Assembly (NCBI GenBank): GCA_963924555.1
Contig: OZ004582.1
Location: 3,782,001 to 3,846,000, forward strand
Reading direction: 5' to 3'
From: Crambe crambe
Lineage: Eukaryota > Porifera > Demospongiae > Poecilosclerida > Crambeidae
Length of the DNA stretch: 64,000 bases
Shown: positions 43,060 through 51,526 of the stretch, piece by piece
How positions within the stretch are numbered: the stretch's first letter is position 1
How the letters are laid out: every line of letters begins with the position of its first letter
Notes under the pieces: generated by a model
What the model saw: only the letters and a program-made list of their open reading frames with translations
Told to the model about the DNA's origin: nothing
Database searches by the model: none
Translations under genes and position numbers: made by a program

Positions 43060-43429
43060 ATCTTGATGTGATATGTTATTTGTGTTTTACCAAATTGCAT
43101 GTGTACAACAGTACACCTTATGGATAGCTGATGTGGGCTATAGAATATCTTTATGACAATATATGGCTATGAGGATGTCAAGTACGTAATGGGTGTCAAA
43201 GACAGACTCGTTGGTGTCCCATGATGGTTCAAAGTTCTTGCCTAGCTTAAAGGGTAGTTTGATGCAGACTGGGGGGCTGCCCAAATGTCTTCCAGGTAGG
43301 CTCAATTGTATATGGCTATGAGGGATAGAACCTGCCTTGCCTGAAGGGGAGTAAGTGACAGACTGGGGGGGCTGTCCAAATGTCTTCCAGGTTGGTCTAC
43401 ATTACCTTGAAGGACTTCAGATGTCTTTA
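43060..43429 (+). repeat. Repeat flanking the DUF6589-RecQ-SET cluster, right
   Basis: AAGTACGTAATGGGTGTCAA (43182 onward), GACTGGGGGGCTGCCCAAAT, TCTTCCAGGT and TATGGCTATGAGGGATA mirror the order at 41004-41130. A second internal copy of the GACTGGGGGG-GCTG(C/T)CCAAATGTC block lies at 43361-43385. Confidence 0.5.
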
Positions 43430-44271
43430 CCTTGACCTGAGGGACTTTGTAATACTTCCAAGTATTGAGTGAGCGTTACCATGACTTGAGGGACTTTGGT
43501 AATCTCTATCAGTCCTTGAGGGACTTCAGAGGTCTTTACCTTGACCTGAGGGACTTCAGCATGCTTTGTAATACTTCTAATTATTGAGAGAGCATTACCA
43601 TGACTTGAGGGACTTTGGTAATCTCCATCAGTTACCTTGAACTGAGGGACTTCAGCATCATGCTTGGTAATACTTCAAAGTATTGCATTACCATGACTTG
43701 AGGATCTTTGGTAATCTCTATCTGGCATTGAGGGACTTCAGAGGTCTTTACATTGAACTGAGGGACTTCAGCATGCTTGGTAATACTTCTAAATATTGAG
43801 GGAGCATTACCATGATCTCTATCAGGGACTTCAGAGGTCTTTACCTTGAACTGAGGGACTTCAGCATGCTTGGTAATACTTCTAAGTATTGAGGGAGCAT
43901 TACCATGACTTGGTAATCTCTATCAGGCATTGAGGGACTTCAGAGGTCTTTACCTTGAACTGACGGACTTCACCATGCTTGGTAATACTTCTAAGTATTG
44001 AGGGAGCATTACTATGACTTGAGGAACTTTGGTAATCTCTATAAGGCATTGAGGGACTTCAGAGGTCTTTACCTTGAACTGAGGGACTTCAGCATGCTTG
44101 GTAATACTTCTAAGTATTGAGGGAGCATTACCATGACTTTGGTAATCTCTATCGGGAATTGAGGGATTTCAGAGGTCTTTACATTGAACTGAGGGACTTC
44201 AGCATGCTTGGTAATACTTCTAAGTATTGAGGGAGCAGGCATTGAGGGACTTCAGAGGTCTTTACCTTGGT
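43430..44271 (+). repeat. Minisatellite array, ~95-120 bp unit
   Basis: About eight units follow the pattern TTGAGGGACTTCAGAGGTCT - TTACCTTGAACTGAGGGACT - TCAGCATGCTTGGTAATACT - TCTAAGTATTGAGGGAGCAT - TACCATGACTTGAGG. Period and sequence vary. The array sits between the SET fragment and the Penelope-like copy B. Confidence 0.9.
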
Positions 44272-44493
44272 GGCCTTAGCCAAACCCTTACCTACATTGC
44301 TGGTTCTAGGTCCGAAAATCAAACAAACAGGGCCCTACACTTAGCAATCTGAATAAAGAATCCCTAGTAGTCCGAATATTGCCAGTCAATCATGAGAATG
44401 GCCAACCAATCAGATCCCTTCCAGGACTGACCAATCAGAACAACCATTTAGATAGATATAAAAGCACACCACATGTAGATACAGAATATTCTA
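44272..44493 (+). mobile_element. Penelope-like element copy B, 5' part
   Basis: TGGCCTTAGCCAAACCC and GGTTCTAGGTCCGAAAATC match the repeat unit at 45968 onward. GACCAATCAGAACA and TATAAAAGCACACCACATG (near 44430-44475) parallel the promoter of copy A at 36390-36440. The element continues at 45743 after an inserted MITE. Confidence 0.55.
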
Positions 44494-45742
44494 CATGGGC
44501 GTAAGAAGCAGGGGGGCTGGGGGGGGGGGGGGGGGGGGGGGGGGGGCTTCAGCCCCCCCACTCAAAATGCACATAGGCATTAAGTATTAGTAACACCTAA
44601 CTCAGCAGTTAGCTTATGGCACAGAGGAGAATTCATCGCTCCAATTCAGTTCTCAGGTAACTATCGATGTAAGATTGCATATGTGACCGGCTCTGGGAAA
44701 ACCCTCCGTCGGGTGAAAATTAAAAATTTTTTGTTATGGTAAAATTTATTATCTATGGCCCTTTGGCTCTTTATTGCGCAAATTTCAAAGCTATAGCTTT
44801 TATGACGCCTGAGGAACAGCTCTTAGAAAGATCGAGGTAGCGTCCATTAGCATTATTGTTTTTTCGAGAAAAGCTGACTAAGCAACGTGAACATTATTTC
44901 CGGACATGCCCGTGGACTAGTAAATTGACGGTGGGTGGGGTTTCGAACTGTAGTTAGTAAGAAGCTAGTTTCTTGCCTTTTGGCTCGAGAAAGGTCCAAC
45001 CGAAGCTCCGAGAAGAGAAGCAAGGTACCGAAGGTAGCGCAGATAGCTTAGTAAGTTCATATTTCCCAGCGCATAAGCTGGAAAGCCTCCCTAAAGTTCA
45101 ATGAATTTCAGCCTGACTAGAATCTCCGTGCACGAAGCTTCAATGGCTGACTAGCTAACTTTAGCGCTTCATTTGAAGCCTTTGTACTTGTAGTCTGAGC
45201 TCCAAACTTCATCTGTGCTTTGTTCAAGGATCATATTTGTCATTTATGCTTAAAAAAATTTTTTGCCAAATTTTGGCACTGCCAACTAAACGTGCTCATA
45301 TCTGATAATTGATTTTTGCACCGGACGGAGGGTTTTCCCAGAGCCGGTCACATATGTACATTATAATAAAAATTATTGTATTAGCAAGTGATGATGCTGG
45401 TCCATCTTCAGAGACCTCAATCACAAGCACTGATGCCACTGCATAGGCGGTGGAACAGATAAGGCCAGTCAGGCCCAGGCCTGACCAATTATTATGTGGC
45501 TATCAATCAATAATATTAAATATGTGGCAATAACTTAAATACATATTATGATGCTCAAGTATAGCAAACTGTAGAACTTCGGTGTTCTGGGGAATTTGTT
45601 TCAGTTTTGGGCTTGACCAATCGAATCTTGCTTCCAACACCTCTGCACTGTTGAGCCAGTTGATGGTACATTGGTATCCAAAAATGGGTGTGGTTAAGGA
45701 AAATGGGCGTGGTCAGCTAAAAAATTTTCCCGCGCGCCCCTG
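44494..45742. mobile_element. MITE inserted in Penelope-like copy B (TTCTA TSD)
   Basis: TTCTA at 44489-44493 and 45743-45747 flanks a segment starting CATGGGCG and ending CGCCCCTG (7 of 8 matching inverted). Near the left end is a run of 28 G (44519-44546) next to CTTCAGCCCCCCC. Near the right end is GGGTGTGGTTAAGG - GGGCGTGGTCAGC - CGCGCGCCCC, resembling the right end of the MITE at 9106-9405. A second MITE is nested at 44683-45351. Short ends make the exact class uncertain. Confidence 0.5.
44683..45351. mobile_element. 669-bp MITE with GTGACCGG ends, ATAT TSD
   Basis: It starts GTGACCGGCTCTGGGAAAAC and ends with its inverse. The roughly 33-bp TIR matches the ends of the DUF7869-bearing element at 20698-23620 apart from a few bases. 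ATAT flanks both sides (44679-44682, 45352-45355). No open frame of note lies inside. This is the non-autonomous partner of that family and splits the larger MITE at 44494-45742. Confidence 0.85.
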
Positions 45743-45748
45743 TTCTAG

Positions 45749-45783
45749 ACCTTGATAAAGGACGCTAACGTCCGAAACGTCGG
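45749..45783 (+). ncRNA. Hammerhead-ribozyme-like motif, Penelope-like copy B
   Basis: TTGATAAA is followed by the perfect hairpin GGACG-CTAA-CGTCC (45760-45773), then GAAAC (45774-45778), GTC and GG. CUGAUGA, stem II, GAAAC and stem III is the hammerhead order; here the first box is TTGATAA, two changes from consensus. T-rich sequence with AATAAA follows at about 45793. Activity is unlikely, but the layout is clear and the parallel motif at 36457-36477 sits in the same context. Confidence 0.55.
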
Positions 45784-45967
45784 TTTTTTTCAATAAACTT
45801 TTATCTATCGATAATATAATACCAGCCATTCTCCCACTACCAGCCAACGATGTCACAGGCCATCAGACCAAAAAACCAGCCGAAGAAGACAGGCGTGGGC
45901 CTACCCCAGACCAGAAGTAGATCCCACAGATCCAAACTGACCAACACGAGCCTCAGCTCAGCCCCAG
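45784..45967 (+). pseudogene. Start of Penelope-like ORF1, copy B
   Basis: ATG at 45850 opens SQAIRPKNQPKKTGVGLPQT followed by RSRSHRSKL. This parallels the basic N-terminus of copy A (NYPKKNMNQGVGSLY) at 36627, in the same position downstream of the hammerhead-like motif. It ends where the tandem units begin. Confidence 0.4.
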
Positions 45968-46345
45968 CACTAGCCCTAGGTCCGAAAATCAAACAACTGG
46001 AAGACCCATACACCTAGCAATCCTAACAAAGGACACCTAGCAGTCCGAATACCACACATGTACACCCCCTAAATAAACTACACCCCTCTGGTGGCCTTAG
46101 CCAAACCTTAAGAGATCCATGCTGGTTCTAGGTCTGAAAACCATACAACTGGAAGACCTATACACCTAATAAAGGACACCTAGCAGTCCGAATACCACAC
46201 ATGTACACCCCCTAAATAAAACAAACACCCCTCTCGCGGCCTTAGCCAAACCCTAAGCTGGTTCTAGGTCCGAAGAACAAACCACTGCAAGACCTATACA
46301 CCTAGCAATCCCAATAAAGGACACCTAGCAGTCCGAATACCACCC
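45968..46345 (+). repeat. Tandem ~165-bp units of Penelope-like type
   Basis: Three units contain CTAGGTCCGAAAATCAAACA, ACACCTAGCAATCC, AAAGGACACCTAGCAGTCCG and CCCCTAAATAAA. They match the unit at 44272, so repeat units lie both before and after the ORF1 start, as in a partial tandem arrangement of the element. Confidence 0.75.
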
Positions 46346-46789
46346 CATACACTTGTCCAAACACCATACTGAACCTCAGCCAGACTGACAAACCTAAAGG
46401 GAACATAGCCCCCTCATACTCCCTCCCCCTCTCCTCCACACCCAGACACCCAAGAAAGGCATAAGAAAAAACAACAAAGGAAAAAAACAGTGTGCACAGC
46501 ACAGTGTAAAACAGGATAGGATTCTGGTGAAAAGAGAGCAAAGTCAGATGATGAGAGATATAATTATGATAAGATGAAAACAAAATTATGCTTCAATGAT
46601 AATTTTTGTCTCAGAGACGACTAGATCTGGTGGTAGTCTTTGGATATCCAGTAGTGCCACAAGATGTCTTTGGTTGATCCATGTAGTACCAATGTAAAGA
46701 TGTACCAGCGTATCCTTTATCAACTAGTTAGAGGCACTCCTCCTCATGTGTCTTGGAAAGAGCCTAAGGGTAGAGGGGATACTCGCTGG
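46346..46789. other. No recognised gene
   Basis: A frame at 46664 (SLVDPCSTNVKMYQRILYQL) may be an exon of the gene at 47161, but it runs into minisatellite sequence. No family was recognised. Confidence 0.25.
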
Positions 46790-47155
46790 AGAAGTTACAT
46801 AACTCCAGCCATCCATGGACTGTCCATGGATGGAGGGGTTATACTTGCTGGAAAAGTTATCCGTGAATACATCGTAACTCCGGCCGTCCATGGATATCCA
46901 GGGATGGAGGTTATACTTGCTGGAAAAGTTATCTGTGATACATTGTAACTCATGGACTATCCAGGAATGGAGGGGTTACACTTGCAAGAAAAGTTATCTG
47001 TGAATACATTACATTGTAAACTCCAGCCGTCCATGGAGGTTATACTTGCTGGAAAAGTTATCTGTGAATACATTGTAACTCCAGCCGTCCATGGACTGTC
47101 CAGGGATGGAGGGGTTATACTTGCTGGAAAAGTTATCCGTGTGATACACTGAAAG
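46790..47155 (+). repeat. Minisatellite (CCATGGACTGTCCAGGGATGG type)
   Basis: Four to five units of about 70-85 bp contain GTAACTCCAGCCGTCCATGG, GGATGGAGGGGTTATACTTG and CTGGAAAAGTTATC(C/T)GTGAA. Frames through it are repeat translations. The element gene resumes at 47158. Confidence 0.9.
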
Positions 47156-47160
47156 AAATT

Positions 47161-48335
47161 TTGGATGACTTGGACATGGTTCAGAGAGAAATAGGTGGTG
47201 CAAAGGTGTCTTCAATGATTATTTCAAAGTTAAAAAATATAATGTCTGATCGACATGCTGCTGAAAAGCTCTTCAACGAGCTGTTAGCAGACTACAGAGC
47301 TGAAATACTACCAGAAGTGTTGGCTGGCTGGACTGAAACAAGTGAGAGAGAGAAGGGCCATATAACACGAATGAATAACTTCTTCTGTGGGTTGGACTTA
47401 CTGATTGTGCCGAGGCTACTGTTAAAATTTGGGAAGAAAGTCATGAATTACAAGTAAACAAATATTCAGGAACACAAGTACTCGTACGCAGTGCGTGTAA
47501 GAGCTTTCATTCCAGGCAGGCGGGACTCAGTTCCGTGCTTACCTTCGCAGCAAGGATATTGACAAGTTACCCTTAGCTGCTTTTCGTGGGAATCGGTTCA
47601 ATATTCTCTTTCATGATGCAGCCGGTGTATTCTTTTTGAAAAGCCACATGATCCAACTTCTCATGGATCACTCAGTACATTGCTGGGTGCAGGGCGTTTG
47701 GGATGATTGATAAGCTGGTAACAGGCCCTCTATGGCGTCATCTGCAACTGAGCACTACATCGGTATCGAACATGAGTGATGTCTATACTGAGTTATGGAG
47801 TAGAGATGCTCAAGCTGTGATGGAGCAACACGAAAAGGAGGATGAGGATTATAGGATGCTGTTCCTATCAGCAGAAGATGATGCCATGGTACAGGAGCTA
47901 CCCCAACTTATTTTCAGATCTTTTGCTGCCACAGTGCAGCGGCTTCTTCTTGATCATTTGCCGGGTGGAGAGTTTCATACAGTACGAGATGTCACAGTGA
48001 TTGAAGAAACAAGATCAGTACCAACAACTAATGTAAACCCCGAGCGAGATTTTGCAGTACTAGACAGACTGATGTCTGAAAAGCCAAATGCCACTCACAT
48101 CGCCCTGGAATCACTCCTACTTTTTTCCCATAACCAAATCTCCAAGTGGTTGGATTCTAAGCCAGCTAAAGAAAAAGAAAAATTCTTTAAGGCCGCTCGA
48201 ACACTGTCTCCCGTTCTGAAGTCCAGATTCAAGAAGCGAAGAGAAGAAATCAACACCGAAGCAGTGAAGAAGAAAGAAGAGGACTACATAAAAAGTTATA
48301 GTGGAATCTTCACTCTTAATCAGCTGAAAGTTTGA
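47161..48335 (+). pseudogene. Unnamed coral/sponge repeat-family protein, C-terminal part
   Basis: Frames in order are 47161-47457 (SMIISKLKNIMSDRHAAEKL, then TRMNNFFCGLDLLI), then near 47525-47690 FRAYLRSKDIDKLPLAAFRG and NRFNILFHDAAGVF, then 47703-48335 (MIDKLVTGPLWRHLQ, the DHLPGGEFHTVRDVT segment, TTNVNPERDFAVLDRLMSEK, PNATHIALESLLLFSHNQIS and a basic C-terminal helix). I recognise these blocks from a multi-copy uncharacterised protein in corals and sponges; no Pfam name comes to mind. NPERDFAVLDRL and the conserved acidic residues suggest an enzyme, unproven. Two frameshifts and a shortened stretch near 47690 break it. Confidence 0.6.
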
Positions 48336-49678
48336 AAAGAAAATGCTTAATCAAACACAGCTATAGATTATGACTCGTACATAAATACATACTAAGAAAA
48401 GGGTCACTTCTCCCCTATTTTTTAGCCATTCTGGTATGATAACGATTCGTGTATTGCCAGGGCATGTGCCTTGGCAGGCCCTGGGTTAGCTATGCCACTG
48501 ATTCATGATTATGCTATATGAAGCTCAAGGCTAAGAACTAAACCTACAGAGCAGCAACCAACCGGATAATCAGCCAATTGTGCCCATGCAACCATATTAA
48601 CTCTAAAAATAATGACATGCATAATCAATGTACATGAGCAATGTAAGATGAGAACCAGTCATAGCTACCTAGGTAGTAAGCCAAACCCAAGCAAGTATTG
48701 AAACGGTAGGTACTAAGAATTTGGGAAGAAGCTCGCTGGCTAGTTTACCACTGAAAAAGTGCGCACTCCCTTAAACTATAGTAACATATAGCTACTGCAC
48801 TACTCCTGGATTTAGAAGGATAACCATGCACATAAGATATTTAACTTACTTATCAGCAGTAGGCAGCGCATTTGAATGCACATGCTTCTGGGTCTTACAG
48901 CTCCTGTGCGTAAATTTGCCACAATGCCCCCATCAAAAATTCACCAAGTCCAACAAATCACTGGGCACAGTGATTCGTTGTCAGTGGTGTATGAATTCTC
49001 TAGTGCAAGATGTGGTAGCCAGACATAGTTGGAATCTTCTTTGCTGATTACCAAGCCATCTTCATTAAGGTGTAGACTAGATGAACTTTCCCGTCATCTT
49101 GTAAACCGATATGTGATGAACCACGCTTCTATTCTTGGCATCATCAAAATAAAACCGTTTCTTCAAGAAATGATAAAATTCTGTTATTTCGTGATCTCTG
49201 ATACAATGTCAGTCCACCACCTGAATTCTGATTGATTTGCTCGATGAAGTCAGATTTTTTGTGGACAGAATTTGTAGTGAAATAGCAATCCCTACATCAT
49301 TTAATATAGAAAACTAATAGTATATGTAAGTAGGATATTAAATATTTCATAAGCAGTGAAACACAATACAGGTGAAAGTAACTGGATGGGTGTATCATCA
49401 TTTACCGCTTCAATAGTGGAATGTGGCTAAAAGACAGTGGTCTGGTAGGCTACTTGGTGCCATTAAAGCTAGAAGGACACTTGCATGTATGCCATACATG
49501 GTACCATATGGTTGACCAGGGCTGCTGTGTTATGTATCTGCTATTATGGTGACCGAGGGCGAAGCCCGAGGTCATCATAGGCAACAGCTCGAAGGTCCTA
49601 AAATAGTGGAACTCCGAGGCTATGCCATTTCTGAGTGTGGTCGACATAACTTTTTTTCCCCTTTCCAGGTTATTTTTT
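48336..49678. other. No recognised gene; possible MITE end
   Basis: GGGTTAGCTATGCCACTG (48483-48500) reads in reverse as CAGTGGCATAGCTAACCC, close to the CAGTGGCATATCTAG end of the MITE at 9106. No second end was found. Frames at 48826-49047 and 49029-49235 were not recognised. Confidence 0.3.
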
Positions 49679-49979
49679 GACAAGATAGAGAGTAATAAAT
49701 TCCCTTAACATAGTCTCTATCTACAGCCCAAGCAAAATTACGGTTCATACCTTAAATATAGTAGTGGGTCATAGCTGTAAGAATTCAAAATAGCCGTTCC
49801 TGACCCAGCTATCGAAGGATTGTACTAGATTCAATGATCAACTTCTTTTTTAGTACAGTCAAGGTCAAAGATCACGTGAAAAAAACTTAATAATTACATA
49901 ACTCAACTGTTTGCTATAATAATGATAATACACTGATAACTGCATGATAATAATGTCGCATGATAATGTCTAACACACT
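49679..49979 (-). mobile_element. Candidate 3' LTR of a retroelement (minus orientation)
   Basis: Read on the minus strand, AAGGTGGGGAG (a polypurine-tract-like stretch at about 49981-49991) is followed by TGTGTTAGACATTATCATGC. That is a plausible start of an LTR, placed after the pol-like C-terminus at 50079-50219. A 20-bp perfect palindrome, TTGACCACCTAGGTGGTCAA, lies at 49987-50006. The other LTR edge and a TSD could not be fixed. Confidence 0.35.
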
Positions 49980-50078
49980 CCCCACCTTGACCACCTAGGT
50001 GGTCAATAGGAGTCGCATAATAAGAACAAATCAATGATTCAATAATAATGACAAGTCACATACTGTTTTCAAAGTTTC

Positions 50079-50219
50079 TCAATCCTTCCATCCAGACATT
50101 GCTTGAGCAAGGATGTGGTCACGAGCTCGGGAGGCAGCTGACCTTCTTGGTCGGGAAGAGTTGATGCCCATTTGATCACTCTCACGGTCATGAGATTCTT
50201 CATTTTCTTGCTCCGACAT
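50079..50219 (-). pseudogene. C-terminal tail of a retroelement pol
   Basis: A 46-residue minus frame starts MSEQENEESHDRESDQMGIN, and the rest (SSRPRRSAASRARDHILAQA, then MSGWKD and stop) is typical of the basic tail at the end of BEL/Pao or gypsy polyproteins. It stops 88 bp before the polypurine-like tract and candidate LTR. Upstream coding is cut off at about 50220 by the Tc1-like transposase. Too short for a firm class. Confidence 0.4.
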
Positions 50220-50224
50220 GTCAT

Positions 50225-50878
50225 TAGAATGTGGAGCTATCTCAAGTGGATAAGCAACACGGCTTTACACAGAAAGTTGAACATATTGCTTTACAGCGCA
50301 GTGAATATAAGAGGATTCGATTTATGGTTGAAATTTCACAGTATGACCCAGCAATGTTAATATGGATTGATGAGACTGGTTCTGATAGGAGAAGGAGTGT
50401 GCGAATGCATGGGTACAATATAAGGGGTATACCCACCACGTTATAATCAGTTGAAAGTAGCAGGTACTAGAGTATCAGCTATACCTGTGATGAATACACA
50501 TGGAATCCAGGATGTGTACACTACCACCAGTAGTGTTAATGGAGAGAAGTTTTTGGATTTTTTTTGCCGATGTGTACTCCCAATTATAATGCCCTATGAT
50601 GGTAACAATCCTAATTCCGTTGTGGTTATGGATAATGCAAGCATACATCATCTGAACAGGGTACATGATATCATACTAGGGGTTGGAGCAAGACTGTGTT
50701 TTTTGCCACCCTACAGCCCAGACCTTATGCCTTTAGAGGAGGTCTTTTCAAAGGTGAAATATATTTTGAAGGAGAACGATAATTGCTATTTAGCTACATC
50801 TGAACCAGAAATTGTGGTCAAAATGGCCTTTTGTACTATATTCAACATGCAGGTTACATGTAGTACCATAACAAACTA
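50225..50878 (+). pseudogene. Tc1/mariner-like transposase (DD34E), copy A
   Basis: The frame at 50231-50446 has QKVEHIALQRSEYKRIRFMV and AMLIWIDETGSDRRRSVRMH (first Asp). After a one-base shift near 50440 it continues with GTRVSAIPVMNTHGIQDVYT, NSVVVMDNASIHHLNRVHDI (second Asp) and CFLPPYSPDLMPLEEVFSKV (Glu). There are 34 residues between the second Asp and the Glu, so this is DD34E of the DDE_3/Tc1 type. A further shift near the end probably restores QHAGYM and a stop at 50861-50863. The N-terminal DNA-binding domain is cut off where the retroelement tail begins. An accessory gene (50876-51370) converges on it with ends about 13 bp apart; the same pairing recurs at 62530-64000. Confidence 0.85.
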
Positions 50879-51370
50879 ATCCTTTTCTTTCAATTGTCTC
50901 ATTAGCTGAACCAGCTCTCCTCTCTGCTCTTCATACTCATCTTCCGTCAATATTCCATTTTCATTTAATTGTCTGAGCTCACCAAGTTGTTTTATGTATG
51001 TGCCTCTAAGTTCAGCCCTTCTCATTGGGGATAATGTTAAAGATACCACTTTTCCCTTTTCTTGCTTGGGCGTCAGAGCATTACATAGTTTATCAATGAC
51101 AGATACCACCAAATCACTCTGCCCGTGGGACAGGTTCTTTGACGGTCTTGTTTCACGATTGAACATGGCTGCAGATGGTGGTTGTTCTAGAGACGTATGA
51201 CATCCTTTGGCATACATCTCTGCCCAAAGTTTATACTGAAATGGGGTATATGTATGTTCATGTTTTTTCTTTAGTTCCAATTCGTATTCTTGAGCTAGAG
51301 CCCTTTGTGATTCAATGCTTGATACTTTGGCAGGCCGTTTAGGTGCCAGCTCACTTTCTGTCTCCTGCAA
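50876..51370 (-). CDS. Accessory gene convergent with Tc1-like transposase, copy A
   Basis: An uninterrupted 164-residue minus frame contains ELELKKKHEHTYTPFQYKLW and AEMYAKGCHTSLEQPPSAAM, then SDLVVSVIDKLCNALTPKQ. The C-terminal end is SPMRRAELRGTYIKQLGELR followed by GILTEDEYEEQRGELVQL. The last part resembles a SHOCT-type helical motif (L..L...GILTEEEFE..K), seen in many oligomerising proteins. A clear relative sits beside the second Tc1-like transposase (62530-63238), sharing KHE..Y...Q..LWA.M, PP...M and the C-terminal motif. The start used is the first of the open frame; an upstream splice is possible. Function unknown; a DNA-binding or assembly partner of the transposase is one guess. 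Confidence 0.6.
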   Translation of the reverse strand: MQETESELAPKRPAKVSSIESQRALAQEYELELKKKHEHTYTPFQYKLWAEMYAKGCHTSLEQPPSAAMFNRETRPSKNLSHGQSDLVVSVIDKLCNALTPKQEKGKVVSLTLSPMRRAELRGTYIKQLGELRQLNENGILTEDEYEEQRGELVQLMRQLKEKD

Positions 51371-51526
51371 ATCACAATCACGAGACCTTTTCTTAATTAA
51401 TCACGTACACTGTACCACAAGAATGCTGTTTTACTACGTTAATTTACATGCGCGCAAAATAAAAAAACATCATGGTGGGTAGCGATTTTTGGCGGGTATG
51501 TATTATCAACCATCATCACTGTGAGA

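Noticed and set aside
43430-44271. Regular repeats that could look like a CRISPR array
   Set aside because: Whole units of about 100 bp repeat with drift; there are no unique spacers, no cas genes, and the context is animal DNA.
46664-47152. Plus-strand frames with VILAGKVI repeats
   Set aside because: Translation of the 46790-47155 minisatellite.
49540-49575. GACCGAGGGCGAAGCCCGAGGTC as a hairpin or terminator
   Set aside because: The arms do not pair cleanly in inverse order and there is no context for a terminator in animal DNA.
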